NCBI RefSeq assembly: GCF_001530125.1
Contig: NZ_LDUG01000036.1
Coordinates: forward strand, 1-64,000
DNA: 64,000 nucleotides
DNA from: Thiobacillus denitrificans
GTDB lineage: Bacteria; Pseudomonadota; Gammaproteobacteria; Burkholderiales; Thiobacillaceae
Direction of reading: 5' to 3'
The position numbers and the translations under genes were made by a program. The notes beneath the pieces were generated by a model. The model ran no database searches. It had not been told where the DNA came from and saw only the letters and a program-made list of their open reading frames with translations. Of this stretch, positions 18,803-26,863 are shown piece after piece. Each line of letters starts with the position of its first letter. Positions within the stretch are counted from its first letter, which is position 1.

Positions 18803-18819
18803 TGTAATCTGCCTGTCAG
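18803..18819. promoter_or_regulatory. Putative CopR box 2
   Basis: TGTAATCTGCCTGTCAG fits CTGACA-N5-ATTACA on the other strand. It lies 147 bp upstream of copA inside the duplicated copR leader, so copAB and followers probably use a borrowed divergent promoter. Confidence 0.7.
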
Positions 18820-18965
18820 CTTCATGTCCGCAGCAAAAATGCAGGATGTCGTCAGGCGTGCAAAGAACACGGCGCATGGGTGCAGACCGACAGCAAAACT
18901 GGTTCGCCCCGGCAAAGACCGATTGATTCAGGCAGAACATCATATTTTATGGAGGGCAGTCCCGC

Positions 18966-20813
18966 ATGAAACCTTATTCTTCTCTTTATTTGCCGGTTCC
19001 GGATTTGCCGCGTCGCCGGTTCGTTCAGGGGCTTGCGGCGGGTGGCGTTCTGCTCGGCCTGTCGTCGGTCGTCAAGCCGGGCTGGGCAAGCGGCACTGAA
19101 GCGGTCAACCGCGGCGCACCGATGCTCAGCGGCACCGAGTTCGATCTTGTCATCGCCGAATCGCCGGTCAATTTCACCGGCAAACCGCGCATGGCCACCA
19201 CCATCAATGGCTCGATCCCGGCGCCCACGCTGCGCTGGCGCGAAGGTGATACGGTCACGATCCGCGTGACCAACAGGCTGCGCGAGGATACGTCCATTCA
19301 CTGGCACGGCATCATCCTGCCGTTCCAGATGGACGGCGTGCCGGGCATCAGCTTCAAGGGCATCGCGCCGGGAGAAACCTTCACCTACCGGTTCAAGGTC
19401 GAGCAGAGCGGCACCTACTGGTACCACTCGCATTCCGGCATGCAGGAACAGACCGGGATGTACGGCGCCATCGTCATCGAGCCGGCCGCTGGCGAGACGA
19501 ATCGGGCCGACCGCGACTACGTGATCCAGCTGTCGGACTGGACCGATGAAAATCCGATGCGTGTCTTGTCCAAATTGAAGGTGCAGGGCGATTACTACAA
19601 CTTTAATCAGCCTACTGCGGCGGACTTCTTCCGCGACGTGTCGCGCAATGGCCTCAAGGCCGCGATCGACACGCGCAAGATGTGGAACGAAATGCGCATG
19701 AGTCCGACCGACCTGGCCGATCTCTCGGCCGCGACGCTCACTTATCTGATGAATGGCACGACACCCGCCGGCAACTGGACCGGGCTGTTCCGTCCTGGCG
19801 AGCGGGTTCGGCTGCGCTTTATCAACGGCGCGGCCAATACCTTTTATGACGTGCGGATTCCGGGGCTCAAGCTCACCGTGGTGCAGGCGGACGGCCAGAA
19901 CATCGAGCCGGTCACGGTCGACGAATTCAGATTTGGGCCGGGTGAAACCTACGATGTGATGGTGGTGCCGACGGACGAGGCCTACACGGTGTTTGCCCAG
20001 GCGATGGATCGCACGGGCTTCGCACGCGGCACCCTGGCCGTTCGCGCGGGACTCGATGCGCCCGTGCCCGAAGTTGATCCTGCTGAATGGCTGACCATGA
20101 CCGACATGATGGGCGCGATGGGGGGCATGGGCGGGATGGCCGGCATGGCCGGCATGGATCACGGCAGTTCCGGCGGCATGAATGGGACGGCTGGCATGAG
20201 CGGCATGAACCACGGCGGCATGGCGATGGACCACAGCAAGCACGCCATGCCCGCCGGGATGGCCATGGATGGCAAACAGGCCAGGCCGAGTACGCAGGCG
20301 CGCCACGCGAAAACCGAGTACGGCCCCAGCACCGATATGCGGGTGGACATGGCGCGCACCAATCTGGACGACCCCGGGATTGGCCTGCGCAACAATGGGC
20401 GCCGCGTGTTGACGCTGTCCGATCTTCGCACCGTCGATGGCCCGCTCGATCCGCGTGGACCCGAGCGCGAGGTCGAACTTCATCTAACCGGCAACATGGA
20501 GCGCTACGCGTGGTCGCTCGACGGTCTTGAGTTCGGCCGGTCCACCCCGGTGCACTTCCGCTATGGCGAACGGCTGCGGGTCATTCTCCACAACGACACC
20601 ATGATGACCCATCCCATGCACCTGCATGGGATGTGGAGCGAACTGGAGCAAGACGGTGGGGGCTTCCAGACACGCCGCCACACCATTCCCGTGCAGCCGG
20701 CGCAACGCATCAGCTTCCTCGTCACCGCCGATGCACTGGGACGCTGGGCCTGGCATTGCCATCTGATGCTGCACATGGATGCGGGCATGTTCCGCGAAGT
20801 GGTGGTGGCGTAA
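18966..20813 (+). CDS. copA: Periplasmic multicopper oxidase CopA (PcoA family)
   Basis: A 615-residue three-domain multicopper oxidase with a twin-arginine leader (LPRRRFVQGLAAGGVLLG). Copper ligands appear in order: HWHG (about 112-115), HSHSGM (about 155), HPMHLHGM and HCHLMLHMDAGM near the C-terminus. A Met/His-rich insertion at about 375-430 (GGMGGMAGMAGMDHG-type repeats) matches the extra copper-binding loops of CopA. It oxidises periplasmic Cu(I). GGAGGG precedes the ATG. First gene of the copAB-cupredoxin unit. Confidence 0.95.
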   Translation: MKPYSSLYLPVPDLPRRRFVQGLAAGGVLLGLSSVVKPGWASGTEAVNRGAPMLSGTEFDLVIAESPVNFTGKPRMATTINGSIPAPTLRWREGDTVTIRVTNRLREDTSIHWHGIILPFQMDGVPGISFKGIAPGETFTYRFKVEQSGTYWYHSHSGMQEQTGMYGAIVIEPAAGETNRADRDYVIQLSDWTDENPMRVLSKLKVQGDYYNFNQPTAADFFRDVSRNGLKAAIDTRKMWNEMRMSPTDLADLSAATLTYLMNGTTPAGNWTGLFRPGERVRLRFINGAANTFYDVRIPGLKLTVVQADGQNIEPVTVDEFRFGPGETYDVMVVPTDEAYTVFAQAMDRTGFARGTLAVRAGLDAPVPEVDPAEWLTMTDMMGAMGGMGGMAGMAGMDHGSSGGMNGTAGMSGMNHGGMAMDHSKHAMPAGMAMDGKQARPSTQARHAKTEYGPSTDMRVDMARTNLDDPGIGLRNNGRRVLTLSDLRTVDGPLDPRGPEREVELHLTGNMERYAWSLDGLEFGRSTPVHFRYGERLRVILHNDTMMTHPMHLHGMWSELEQDGGGFQTRRHTIPVQPAQRISFLVTADALGRWAWHCHLMLHMDAGMFREVVVA

Positions 20814-20836
20814 GCGCCGACGGAATCGAGAGGAAT

Positions 20837-21907
20837 ATGAAGATGACAAACAAGCGAATGAACGTTCTGGCAATGGCGATCATCGGCCTGGGCATGACGC
20901 CCGCCTGGGCGCAGACCCGTCCGGCCGCCGAGACGATGGATCATGCTCAGCATCAGGATGTTACGTCTCCTGACGCAGTCAAGCCCAAGGCGGCCCAGGA
21001 TGCGATGCCAGCAATGGACCACAGCGGTATGGATTCCAGTGCGATGCCCGGTATGAAACCGGAAAAGACGGAAACCGCCGCTGAAATGCTGGGCATGGAT
21101 CACGGCAGCCAGTCTGTAGCGCAGCAGGGTACGACCGGCATGGATCATGGCGAAATGGACATGCAGGGTGGATCGGCTCCGCCCGATGCGCGTGACCCGC
21201 ATGCCTATTCGGGCGGTTACACGCTTGAATCGGGGCCGTATGCACTCCCCGGGCCACGAGTCCTGCGCCTGTCCGACGAGCACAACTTCGGCGCGCTCCT
21301 TATCGATCGGCTGGAACGAAGCTACACCCGTGATGGCAATAGCACGTCCTATGATGCCCAAGCCTGGTTCGGCCGGGATTACGACCGCCTGGTCGTCAAG
21401 GCCGAGGGCGAGGTTGCCCAGGGTAAATTGCAAGAGGCCCGGACCGAATTGCTATGGGGCCATGCCATCGCCACTTTCTGGGATACGCAACTGGGTATGC
21501 GATACGACAGCGGCGTGGGGCCGGATCGCAGCTGGCTGGCCTTCGGCGTTCAGGGTCTCGCACCCTACTGGTTCGAAGTCGATGCAGCCGCCTATGTCGG
21601 CGACAACGGAAGAACTGCGCTACGCCTGGGTGCGGAGTACGAGTTGCTGCTCACGCAACGTCTGATCCTGCAGCCGCGTCTTGAAATCAACGTCTATGGC
21701 AAAAGTGACGAGGCCCTGGGCATTGGCAGTGGCCTTTCCGGCGGTGCGGCGGGCCTGCGCCTGAGATACGAATTCACGCGCCAGTTCGCACCCTATGTTG
21801 GCGTGGAGCGCGCCGGAAAATTCGGCAAGACCGCCGACCTGGCCCGTATCGCAGGCGAAAAAACAGATGAAACACGCTGGGTTGCCGGCGTGCGTTTCTG
21901 GTTCTGA
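20837..21907 (+). CDS. copB: Copper resistance outer-membrane protein CopB (PcoB family)
   Basis: A 356-residue protein: signal peptide (AIIGLGMTPAWA-Q), a Met/His-rich N-terminal stretch with MDHAQHQD, MDHSGMDSSAMPGM and MDHGEMDMQGG motifs, then a beta-barrel starting GDYAL-like SGPYALPGPRVLRLSDEH and ending WVAGVRFWF with terminal Phe. Start chosen at 20837, after GAGAGGA; the longer open frame overlaps copA. Sits 23 bp behind copA as usual. It is thought to bind copper and span the outer membrane. Confidence 0.93.
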   Translation: MKMTNKRMNVLAMAIIGLGMTPAWAQTRPAAETMDHAQHQDVTSPDAVKPKAAQDAMPAMDHSGMDSSAMPGMKPEKTETAAEMLGMDHGSQSVAQQGTTGMDHGEMDMQGGSAPPDARDPHAYSGGYTLESGPYALPGPRVLRLSDEHNFGALLIDRLERSYTRDGNSTSYDAQAWFGRDYDRLVVKAEGEVAQGKLQEARTELLWGHAIATFWDTQLGMRYDSGVGPDRSWLAFGVQGLAPYWFEVDAAAYVGDNGRTALRLGAEYELLLTQRLILQPRLEINVYGKSDEALGIGSGLSGGAAGLRLRYEFTRQFAPYVGVERAGKFGKTADLARIAGEKTDETRWVAGVRFWF

Positions 21908-21954
21908 TGTATTGCAACGACGATCGAATCACTCAACCCATTAGGAGCAACATT

Positions 21955-22479
21955 ATGAAACTGAAGACACTGTCAATTCTGATTCTTGGCGTGCTGCCGG
22001 CTGTTGCCCTGGCGGCGGGGGACCACGCCGGCGGGCACGGCATGGATGGCCACCAGATGATGCCAGGCGGCCATGACATGTCCGCCATGGAGAAGGCAGC
22101 ACCTGCGTCGATGACGGGCAAGCCGGGCGACCCGGCCAAAGTGAGCCGCACCATTGAAGTCACCATGGACGACGCCATGCGATTCACGCCGGACAATATC
22201 AGCGTCAAGGCCGGCGAGACCGTCCGCTTCTTCGTCAAGAATGCCGGCAAGATTCCGCATGAAATGGTGATCGGCAGTCTGGACGAGCTCAAGGCGCACG
22301 CTGAAATGATGCGCAAGATGCCCGGCATGCAGCATGCCGAGCCCAACATGATCACGCTGAAGGCCGGCCAGCGCGGCGGCATCGTCTGGCAGTTCGATAA
22401 GCCGGGGACAGTGGACTTTGCCTGCCTGGTGCCCGGCCATATGGAGGCCGGCATGATGGGCAAGGTGATGGTCGAGTGA
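21955..22479 (+). CDS. Cupredoxin-type copper-binding protein
   Basis: A 174-residue secreted protein: signal peptide (ILGVLPAVALA-A), a His/Met linker (GHGMDGHQMMPGGHDM), then a plastocyanin-like fold. Type 1 ligands are visible as His in GKIPHEMVIG and Cys-His-Met in FACLVPGHMEAGMMG. ATG 21955 follows AGGAG and restores the leader. It may shuttle or store periplasmic copper for CopA; electron transfer is also possible. Placed 47 bp after copB. Confidence 0.88.
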   Translation: MKLKTLSILILGVLPAVALAAGDHAGGHGMDGHQMMPGGHDMSAMEKAAPASMTGKPGDPAKVSRTIEVTMDDAMRFTPDNISVKAGETVRFFVKNAGKIPHEMVIGSLDELKAHAEMMRKMPGMQHAEPNMITLKAGQRGGIVWQFDKPGTVDFACLVPGHMEAGMMGKVMVE

Positions 22480-22515
22480 CGGCAGCATCCCTATCTGGAT
22501 CGAAGATGACACAAA

Positions 22516-22532
22516 TGTAATCCATCTGTCAG
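22516..22532. promoter_or_regulatory. Putative CopR box 3
   Basis: TGTAATCCATCTGTCAG matches the other two boxes exactly in the TGTAAT and TGTCAG halves and their 5-base spacer. It lies 55 bp before the DUF411 gene and suggests an internal promoter for the small periplasmic gene set that follows. Confidence 0.7.
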
Positions 22533-22586
22533 GTTGATGTGCGAACCCCATTCCATACTGACCCTAATCCTGAACAAAGGCCCCGT

Positions 22587-23024
22587 ATGAAGAAATTTGT
22601 TGCCAGCCTTCTCGTCCTTGGTCTTGCCCAGGCATCCTGGGCCGCCCCGACAACCCCGGTGATCGATGTCTACAAGAGCCCGACATGCGGGTGCTGCAAT
22701 AAGTGGATCGACCACCTCAAAACGAATGGATTTACTGTCAGAAGTCACGACACAGACAACGTGACGCAGCACAAAGTCCGCCTCGGCGTACCGCCCGGCT
22801 ACGGCTCCTGCCATACCGCGGAGGTCAACGGGTACGTGATCGAAGGCCACGTCCCGGCGAAGGAAATCACGCGCCTGCTCAAGGATAAACCGCGTGCCCG
22901 CGGGCTGGTCGTACCGGCCATGCCGGTCGGTTCGCCCGGCATGGAAGCTGGCGGACGCATGGATCCCTATGACGTTTTTCTCGTGAACCAGGACGGGTCC
23001 ACCCGGACCTACGCCCAATATTGA
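22587..23024 (+). CDS. DUF411 periplasmic metal-binding protein
   Basis: A 145-residue DUF411 protein: signal peptide, then VIDVYKSPTCGCCNKWIDHL with the CGCC motif, GSCHTAEVNGYVIEGHVP, and a C-terminal PMPVGSPGMEAG segment. DUF411 proteins occur in copper and silver operons and are thought to bind Cu through the Cys and Met residues. ATG 22587 follows an AAAGG and begins the leader. First gene after CopR box 3; the CusF-like gene follows within 12 bp. Confidence 0.9.
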   Translation: MKKFVASLLVLGLAQASWAAPTTPVIDVYKSPTCGCCNKWIDHLKTNGFTVRSHDTDNVTQHKVRLGVPPGYGSCHTAEVNGYVIEGHVPAKEITRLLKDKPRARGLVVPAMPVGSPGMEAGGRMDPYDVFLVNQDGSTRTYAQY

Positions 23025-23035
23025 AAGGAATGAAG

Positions 23036-23371
23036 ATGAGACCTATGCTGAATGCCTTGGCGCTTGGTTTGAGCCTGACCCTCGGACTGCCTGCCTGGGC
23101 CGATATGCAGCACGCACGCCATGTCGCGGCTGCAGATCATTCCTCTACGCTTGCCGAAGGTCTGGTGAAAAAAGTCGACAAGACCCAAGGCAAGCTCACC
23201 CTCAAGCATGGCCCCCTGGCAAACCTGGAGATGCCCGGCATGACCATGGTTTTCCGGGTCCAGGATGCCAACTGGCTCGACCAGGTCAAACCGGGCGACA
23301 ACATACGGTTCCTCGCAGACCGGGTGAATGGCGTGTTCACCGTGACCACACTCGAAATCGTCAAACCGTAA
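23036..23371 (+). CDS. CusF-like periplasmic copper chaperone
   Basis: A 111-residue protein with a signal peptide and a single CusF-type OB domain: GLVKKVDKTQGKLTLKHG then LEMPGMTMVFRV. The His and two Met ligands of CusF are kept, while the Trp that caps Cu(I) in E. coli CusF is not evident. ATG 23036 has AAAGGA at proper spacing; the TTG at 23021 and ATG at 23030 are less likely. It probably hands Cu(I)/Ag(I) to the RND adaptor. Confidence 0.85.
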   Translation: MRPMLNALALGLSLTLGLPAWADMQHARHVAAADHSSTLAEGLVKKVDKTQGKLTLKHGPLANLEMPGMTMVFRVQDANWLDQVKPGDNIRFLADRVNGVFTVTTLEIVKP

Positions 23372-23406
23372 TACTCATTCATTTTTCCCACGCAAAGGAG
23401 TCAACC

Positions 23407-23880
23407 ATGAAACGCCACACACTATTTGCCGCCCTGATGCTGTCCGCTCTGGCTATGCAGCCCGTACTCGCGGTTGAGGCGCACCACCCCGATCAAAAAG
23501 CCGGCGCGATAGCGCCCGCCGCCGATCAGACGATTCAAAAGATGCAGGCCAATACCAAGCGAATGCAAAGTCAGTTGGAACAGATGGCAAAGTCCAAAGA
23601 CCCGGCCCAGCGCCAGAAGCTGATGCAGGAGCATATGCAGACCATGCAGGAAAACATGATGGCGGGAAAAAGCATGACCGGCGGCGGCATGATGGACTGT
23701 CCGATGATGAAAGATGGAATGATGGGCGGCGGCATGGGCATGATGGGGGGCCAGGGCGGCATGGGCATGTCGGGCGGCGACGACATGATGGCCAAGCGCA
23801 TGGAGATGATGGAAAAGCGCATGGACATGATGCAGATGATGATGCAGACCAATATGGGCAAACCCCAGGGCGGCCAGTAA
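23407..23880 (+). CDS. Met-rich secreted protein
   Basis: A 157-residue protein: signal peptide, a helical segment (QKMQANTKRMQSQLEQMAKS), then a low-complexity stretch extremely rich in Met and Gly (GGGMGMMGG-type, MEMMEKRMDMMQMMMQ). AAGGAG precedes the ATG. Met clusters bind Cu(I); a periplasmic copper buffer is a reasonable inference, with no family name I can give. A shorter relative in style is at 26864-27265. Confidence 0.75.
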   Translation: MKRHTLFAALMLSALAMQPVLAVEAHHPDQKAGAIAPAADQTIQKMQANTKRMQSQLEQMAKSKDPAQRQKLMQEHMQTMQENMMAGKSMTGGGMMDCPMMKDGMMGGGMGMMGGQGGMGMSGGDDMMAKRMEMMEKRMDMMQMMMQTNMGKPQGGQ

Positions 23881-23934
23881 AACCGGACAGGTGATGGCCG
23901 TCGTGTTTACTTAACTGAAGAGAAGGAGCAAGTC

Positions 23935-24231
23935 ATGAAAGCCATCATTACGTTCACTACCCTGGTCCTGCTGGTTGCCCCGGCCTGGGCTTATCACCAG
24001 GACAATGACCCAGATCAGAAACAGAGCATTACCAACGTGCATGCCAGTCATTTCCCCCACGTTGAGGGGGACAGGCATGACCCGGAAAGGGGTGAAGGCG
24101 ACGCATACGGTTCGATCCTGCTCAATATTCAGGCGGGCGAGCGGCTGTTCCCCACAAGCCCGGCGATAGCCATGCGTCCGGCAAAGGGAATGGGGGCGCC
24201 TATGGTTCGGCGCTCAATAACTGAGCTATAA
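23935..24231 (+). CDS. Small secreted protein, possibly frameshifted near its end
   Basis: A 98-residue ORF: signal peptide (LVLLVAPAWA-Y), then an acidic/His segment (NVHASHFPHVEGDRHDPERG) and GDAYGSILLNIQAG. After about 24150 the other frame reads HKPGDSHASGKGNGGAYGSALNN before a TGA near 24224, echoing the earlier DAYGS motif, whereas the annotated frame turns unremarkable. One extra C in the TTCCCC run would explain it. Function unknown; secretion and copper context are the only clues. Confidence 0.55.
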   Translation: MKAIITFTTLVLLVAPAWAYHQDNDPDQKQSITNVHASHFPHVEGDRHDPERGEGDAYGSILLNIQAGERLFPTSPAIAMRPAKGMGAPMVRRSITEL

Positions 24232-24321
24232 ACAAGCAGGAGAAAGTGCACCGGCGGGGCAACCCGTCGGCGCGTAAGTGCGTGGTGCGTTGTCAGGTAT
24301 TCCAGACAAAAGGGGCGGGAT

Positions 24322-24534
24322 ATGTATGGTTTTGAACATTTCGGCATGGGGGGGTGGATGATCCTGATCTGGCTTGTTCCGATCCTGCTGGTCGCACTTG
24401 TCATTCTCTACGGCATCCGCGGCCGGAATGGGAAACCCGAGCGTACCGCCCTGGACATCCTGGAAGCACGCTATGCACGCGGCGAAATCGACCGTGATGA
24501 GTTTCTGAAACGGCGTGCCGATCTGGCGGAGTGA
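24322..24534 (+). CDS. Small membrane protein with C-terminal SHOCT domain (copy 1)
   Basis: A 70-residue protein: one hydrophobic helix (WMILIWLVPILLVALVILYG) and a SHOCT motif, TALDILEARYARGEIDRDEF. SHOCT segments are short helical pieces, often at the end of membrane proteins, thought to mediate oligomerisation. A paralogue at 27330 shares LDIL-x2-RYARG-x-ID-x3-F. Role in metal handling unproven. Confidence 0.75.
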   Translation: MYGFEHFGMGGWMILIWLVPILLVALVILYGIRGRNGKPERTALDILEARYARGEIDRDEFLKRRADLAE

Positions 24535-24657
24535 GGCCGTGACCGCTTGGCCTGCAATGAATCTGCAGGCCAATATCTGGAGCCGGCGGCGGGGCCGCTG
24601 CCAGGTGTCCAGGCAAATGGCACTTCTATGGAACCAATAAATTTAAGGGGGTGTGGC

Positions 24658-24912
24658 ATGACTGATTCCTGGAAAGTGCATGCGTTTTCGCTGGCGACGA
24701 CTCTGGGTGTGACATATATCCTCTGCGCCATTTTCGATGCGCTGTTTCCACCCTTCGGGCTGCTCGCCGCGCTTGCGCCGGCCAGCCCGTGGCCGATCTC
24801 CGGCAGCCCCATCGCTTTCCTGGCGGGATTCGTGCTGTTCACCGCCGCCGGTTTTGTGCTCGGCGCGCTCTATGGAATCGCGTGGGGGTTCTGGAGCAAA
24901 AAACTGCGGTGA
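24658..24912 (+). CDS. DUF5676-like small membrane protein
   Basis: An 84-residue protein with two membrane helices (VHAFSLATTLGVTYILCAIF and AFLAGFVLFTAAGFVLGALY) and a short basic tail, resembling DUF5676 proteins often found in metal-resistance islands. ATG 24658 is favoured by AAGGGGG upstream; the longer frame has no similarity. Function unknown. Confidence 0.65.
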   Translation: MTDSWKVHAFSLATTLGVTYILCAIFDALFPPFGLLAALAPASPWPISGSPIAFLAGFVLFTAAGFVLGALYGIAWGFWSKKLR

Positions 24913-24926
24913 GGTGGCATCAGGAT

Positions 24927-25028
24927 ATGGATACCCTGAAAAGTGTCGACTGGTTGCCACTCTGGGGCGTCGCGCTTTTCGTGATGTGCACTTCGACTAC
25001 GGTATGGGGGTGGGAAAATGTGGAATGA
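24927..25028 (+). CDS. Possible 33-residue membrane peptide
   Basis: MDTLKSVDWLPLWGVALFVM followed by a short Trp-containing tail. It overlaps the next small ORF by 11 bases and starts 15 bp after the preceding gene. One hydrophobic helix. Tight packing and no intervening space support it, but it is short enough to be chance. Confidence 0.4.
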   Translation: MDTLKSVDWLPLWGVALFVMCTSTTVWGWENVE

Positions 25029-25143
25029 CGGCATGAATGGTTGGGGTTGGGGCATGGGCTGGATGGGCATCCTGTTCTGGATCGTACTCATCCTCGCGCT
25101 TGCCGCGCTGATCAAGTACCTGTTCGGCAAGTCCGGCGATTGA
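25018..25143 (+). CDS. 41-residue Gly/Trp/Met membrane peptide
   Basis: MWNDGMNGWGWGMGWMGILF followed by a Leu/Ile/Ala helix and a KYLFGKSGD tail: one transmembrane segment with an aromatic, Met-rich N-terminus. A decayed second copy lies at 25566-25661, which shows that this piece has been duplicated and supports it as a real gene. Its stop overlaps the next ATG (TGATG). Unknown function, possibly a membrane component of copper handling. Confidence 0.6.
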   Translation: MWNDGMNGWGWGMGWMGILFWIVLILALAALIKYLFGKSGD

Positions 25144-25283
25144 TGAAGCGGCACCGAACAACGATCGGTAGCTTGTTTGCCATTACGCTCGCCGCATCGA
25201 TAGCCATCGCAGTACCCATGGTCTACATACGCTCGACAGCGGCAATCAGGGAATCGACGATGACGAGCAAGTCGGATAAGTGA
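25143..25283 (+). CDS. 46-residue single-pass peptide
   Basis: MKRHRTTIGSLFAITLAASI, a basic N-terminus and a hydrophobic stretch ending near VPMVYIRS, then a polar tail. It resembles a signal anchor. It starts on the TGATG overlap with the preceding small gene, suggesting translational coupling. No known family. Confidence 0.5.
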   Translation: MKRHRTTIGSLFAITLAASIAIAVPMVYIRSTAAIRESTMTSKSDK

Positions 25284-25310
25284 AGTCCTTACCCTATAGG
25301 AGATCAAGTC

Positions 25311-25538
25311 ATGAACGTCAGGATTATTGCTACACGCGGTTGCAGCCACCGCCACAACCTTGAACGCGAGCTCAAAGATTTGGCTATCGTCTACGAAGTG
25401 TTGTTTGTAGAGGACCATCCGGAAATCGTGCAACGATATAACATCCGGCACTCCCCCAACCTTGTCGTAGATGAGGAAGTGGTGTTCCGCCGCCAGCCAA
25501 CCGAAGATGAACTGCGGGCGCTCTTCAAGAGTAACTGA
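25311..25538 (+). CDS. Thioredoxin-fold / glutaredoxin-like small protein with CSHR site
   Basis: A 75-residue protein of glutaredoxin size: VRIIATRGCSHRHNLERELK at the start, a beta strand VLFVEDHP, the cis-Pro-type loop RHSPNLVVDEEVVF and a final helix. The active-site position reads C-S-H-R, so only the first Cys of CxxC remains; it could act as a monothiol or bind metal through Cys and His. TAGGAG upstream supports the ATG. Confidence 0.7.
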   Translation: MNVRIIATRGCSHRHNLERELKDLAIVYEVLFVEDHPEIVQRYNIRHSPNLVVDEEVVFRRQPTEDELRALFKSN

Positions 25539-25565
25539 GGGCGCGCATCATGGGGAACGAAGAAC

Positions 25566-25661
25566 GAAGAGTTCGGCTGGATGGGCATCCTGTTCTGGAT
25601 CGTGCTCATCCTCGTGATCAGCCGTGCTGATCAAGTACCTGTTCGGCAAGTCCGGCAAATG
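25566..25661 (+). pseudogene. Degenerate copy of the 41-residue membrane peptide gene
   Basis: GGCTGGATGGGCATCCTGTT and the following DNA nearly repeat 25051-25140, but an extra stretch near 25612-25622 shifts the frame, and the ATG-proximal part is missing. No intact product is possible. It marks a local duplication. Confidence 0.7.
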
Positions 25662-25731
25662 ACGCGGCGCATGTGCCGCATCGCGGTCGTCCGGTTCCTG
25701 AACGAAGACAACGAAACGGGAGAACGTTGAC

Positions 25732-26724
25732 ATGAAAACAGCATTTTCCATTGCACGGGCCACGACCGCCGCGCTGTTCCTCGGCGCGGCGTCGGCCATG
25801 GCCGCGCCGACCGTGTACATCGCGCTCGGCAGCGGCAACCAGGTGATCGCGGTGGACGCCGCGACCAGCCGCATCACCAAAAGCTACCCGGGCGTCGACA
25901 ACCCGCACGGCCTGGTGGCGACGCCGGACGGCGAATATCTCGTCGCCGGCAGCATGCTGGAGACACCGCTGCCGGCGGACAGTCCGTCGAACGCACCCAA
26001 CAGCAGGCTGTTCCTGGTGCACCCCGGCCACGGCCACGTGATGCTCACCATCCCGGTGTCCGGCTGGACGCACCATCAGGCGATCACGCCCGACGGCCGT
26101 TACGTGATCTCGACGCATCCGACGCGCGGCGGCATCAGCGTGGTGGACCTGCAGTCCAACCAGGTGATCAAAACCGTCGAAACCGGGCCGGCGCCGAACT
26201 ACACCGCCATCACGCGCGACGGCAAGCGCGCCTATGTGAGCAACAGTGGCAACGGCAGCGTGAGCCAGATCGATCTCGCCACGTGGCGCGTGACGCGCAC
26301 GCTCGACGGCGGACCAGTGCCCGAGCACGTGGTGCTGTCGGCCGACGAGCAGACCCTGTACGCGCTCAACCCGCGCGCCGGCACGGTCTCGGCGGTGTCG
26401 GTGGAGAGTGGCAAGGTCGTCGGCGCCCACAAGATCGGCGCGAACCTGCACGGTCTCGACCTCGGCGACGACGGCAAGACGCTGTTCGTGAGCAGCGTCA
26501 GCGACAACAAGCTGGTGGCGCTCGATCCGCGCAGCGGCACGCAGCGCGTGCTCGCGCTGTCACCCGCGCCGTACCACCTGAACACCATCCGCGGTACCGG
26601 CAAGGTGTATGTTTCCAGCCGCAGCGATCCCGTGATCTGGGTGGTGGACCAGAAAAGCTTGAAGCTCACCGGCACCATTAAGCTGCCGGCGGGCGAGGGG
26701 CACCAGATGGCGGTGCTGCCGTAG
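25732..26724 (+). CDS. Secreted beta-propeller protein (YncE/YVTN family)
   Basis: A 330-residue protein: signal peptide (ALFLGAASAMA-A), then repeated blades of the YVTN type, for example VIAVDAATSRITKSYPGVDN, LVATPDGEYLVAG, ISVVDLQSNQVIKTVETG, VSQIDLATWRVTRTL. Propellers of this family are periplasmic, sometimes linked to metal or PQQ systems; no catalytic residues stand out. Codon usage is strongly GC-rich, unlike the small genes upstream. Monocistronic appearance, with the Met-rich gene 139 bp away. Confidence 0.82.
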   Translation: MKTAFSIARATTAALFLGAASAMAAPTVYIALGSGNQVIAVDAATSRITKSYPGVDNPHGLVATPDGEYLVAGSMLETPLPADSPSNAPNSRLFLVHPGHGHVMLTIPVSGWTHHQAITPDGRYVISTHPTRGGISVVDLQSNQVIKTVETGPAPNYTAITRDGKRAYVSNSGNGSVSQIDLATWRVTRTLDGGPVPEHVVLSADEQTLYALNPRAGTVSAVSVESGKVVGAHKIGANLHGLDLGDDGKTLFVSSVSDNKLVALDPRSGTQRVLALSPAPYHLNTIRGTGKVYVSSRSDPVIWVVDQKSLKLTGTIKLPAGEGHQMAVLP

Positions 26725-26863
26725 CGATCCTGAGAATCGGATGCGCCGGCGAAGTGGTTGGTGGAGACCCCGAAAGTTCGATGATTGCGCTTTCGGGATC
26801 CCGCTAAGTGTCTCCCACTGGGAGCGTATGGTTGGTCATTTTCTAAAACCGAAAGGAAGAATC

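Noticed and set aside
18512-18943. Second response regulator gene
   Set aside because: Only the first 35 codons match CopR; no phospho-acceptor or DNA-binding domain, so it is a fragment.
20087-20280. Short GGCATGG-type tandem repeats as CRISPR or satellite
   Set aside because: They encode the Met/Gly/His loop of CopA in frame; not a separate repeat feature.
23640-23860. Repeat-rich tract as non-coding satellite
   Set aside because: It is in frame with a signal peptide and codes Met-rich copper-binding sequence.
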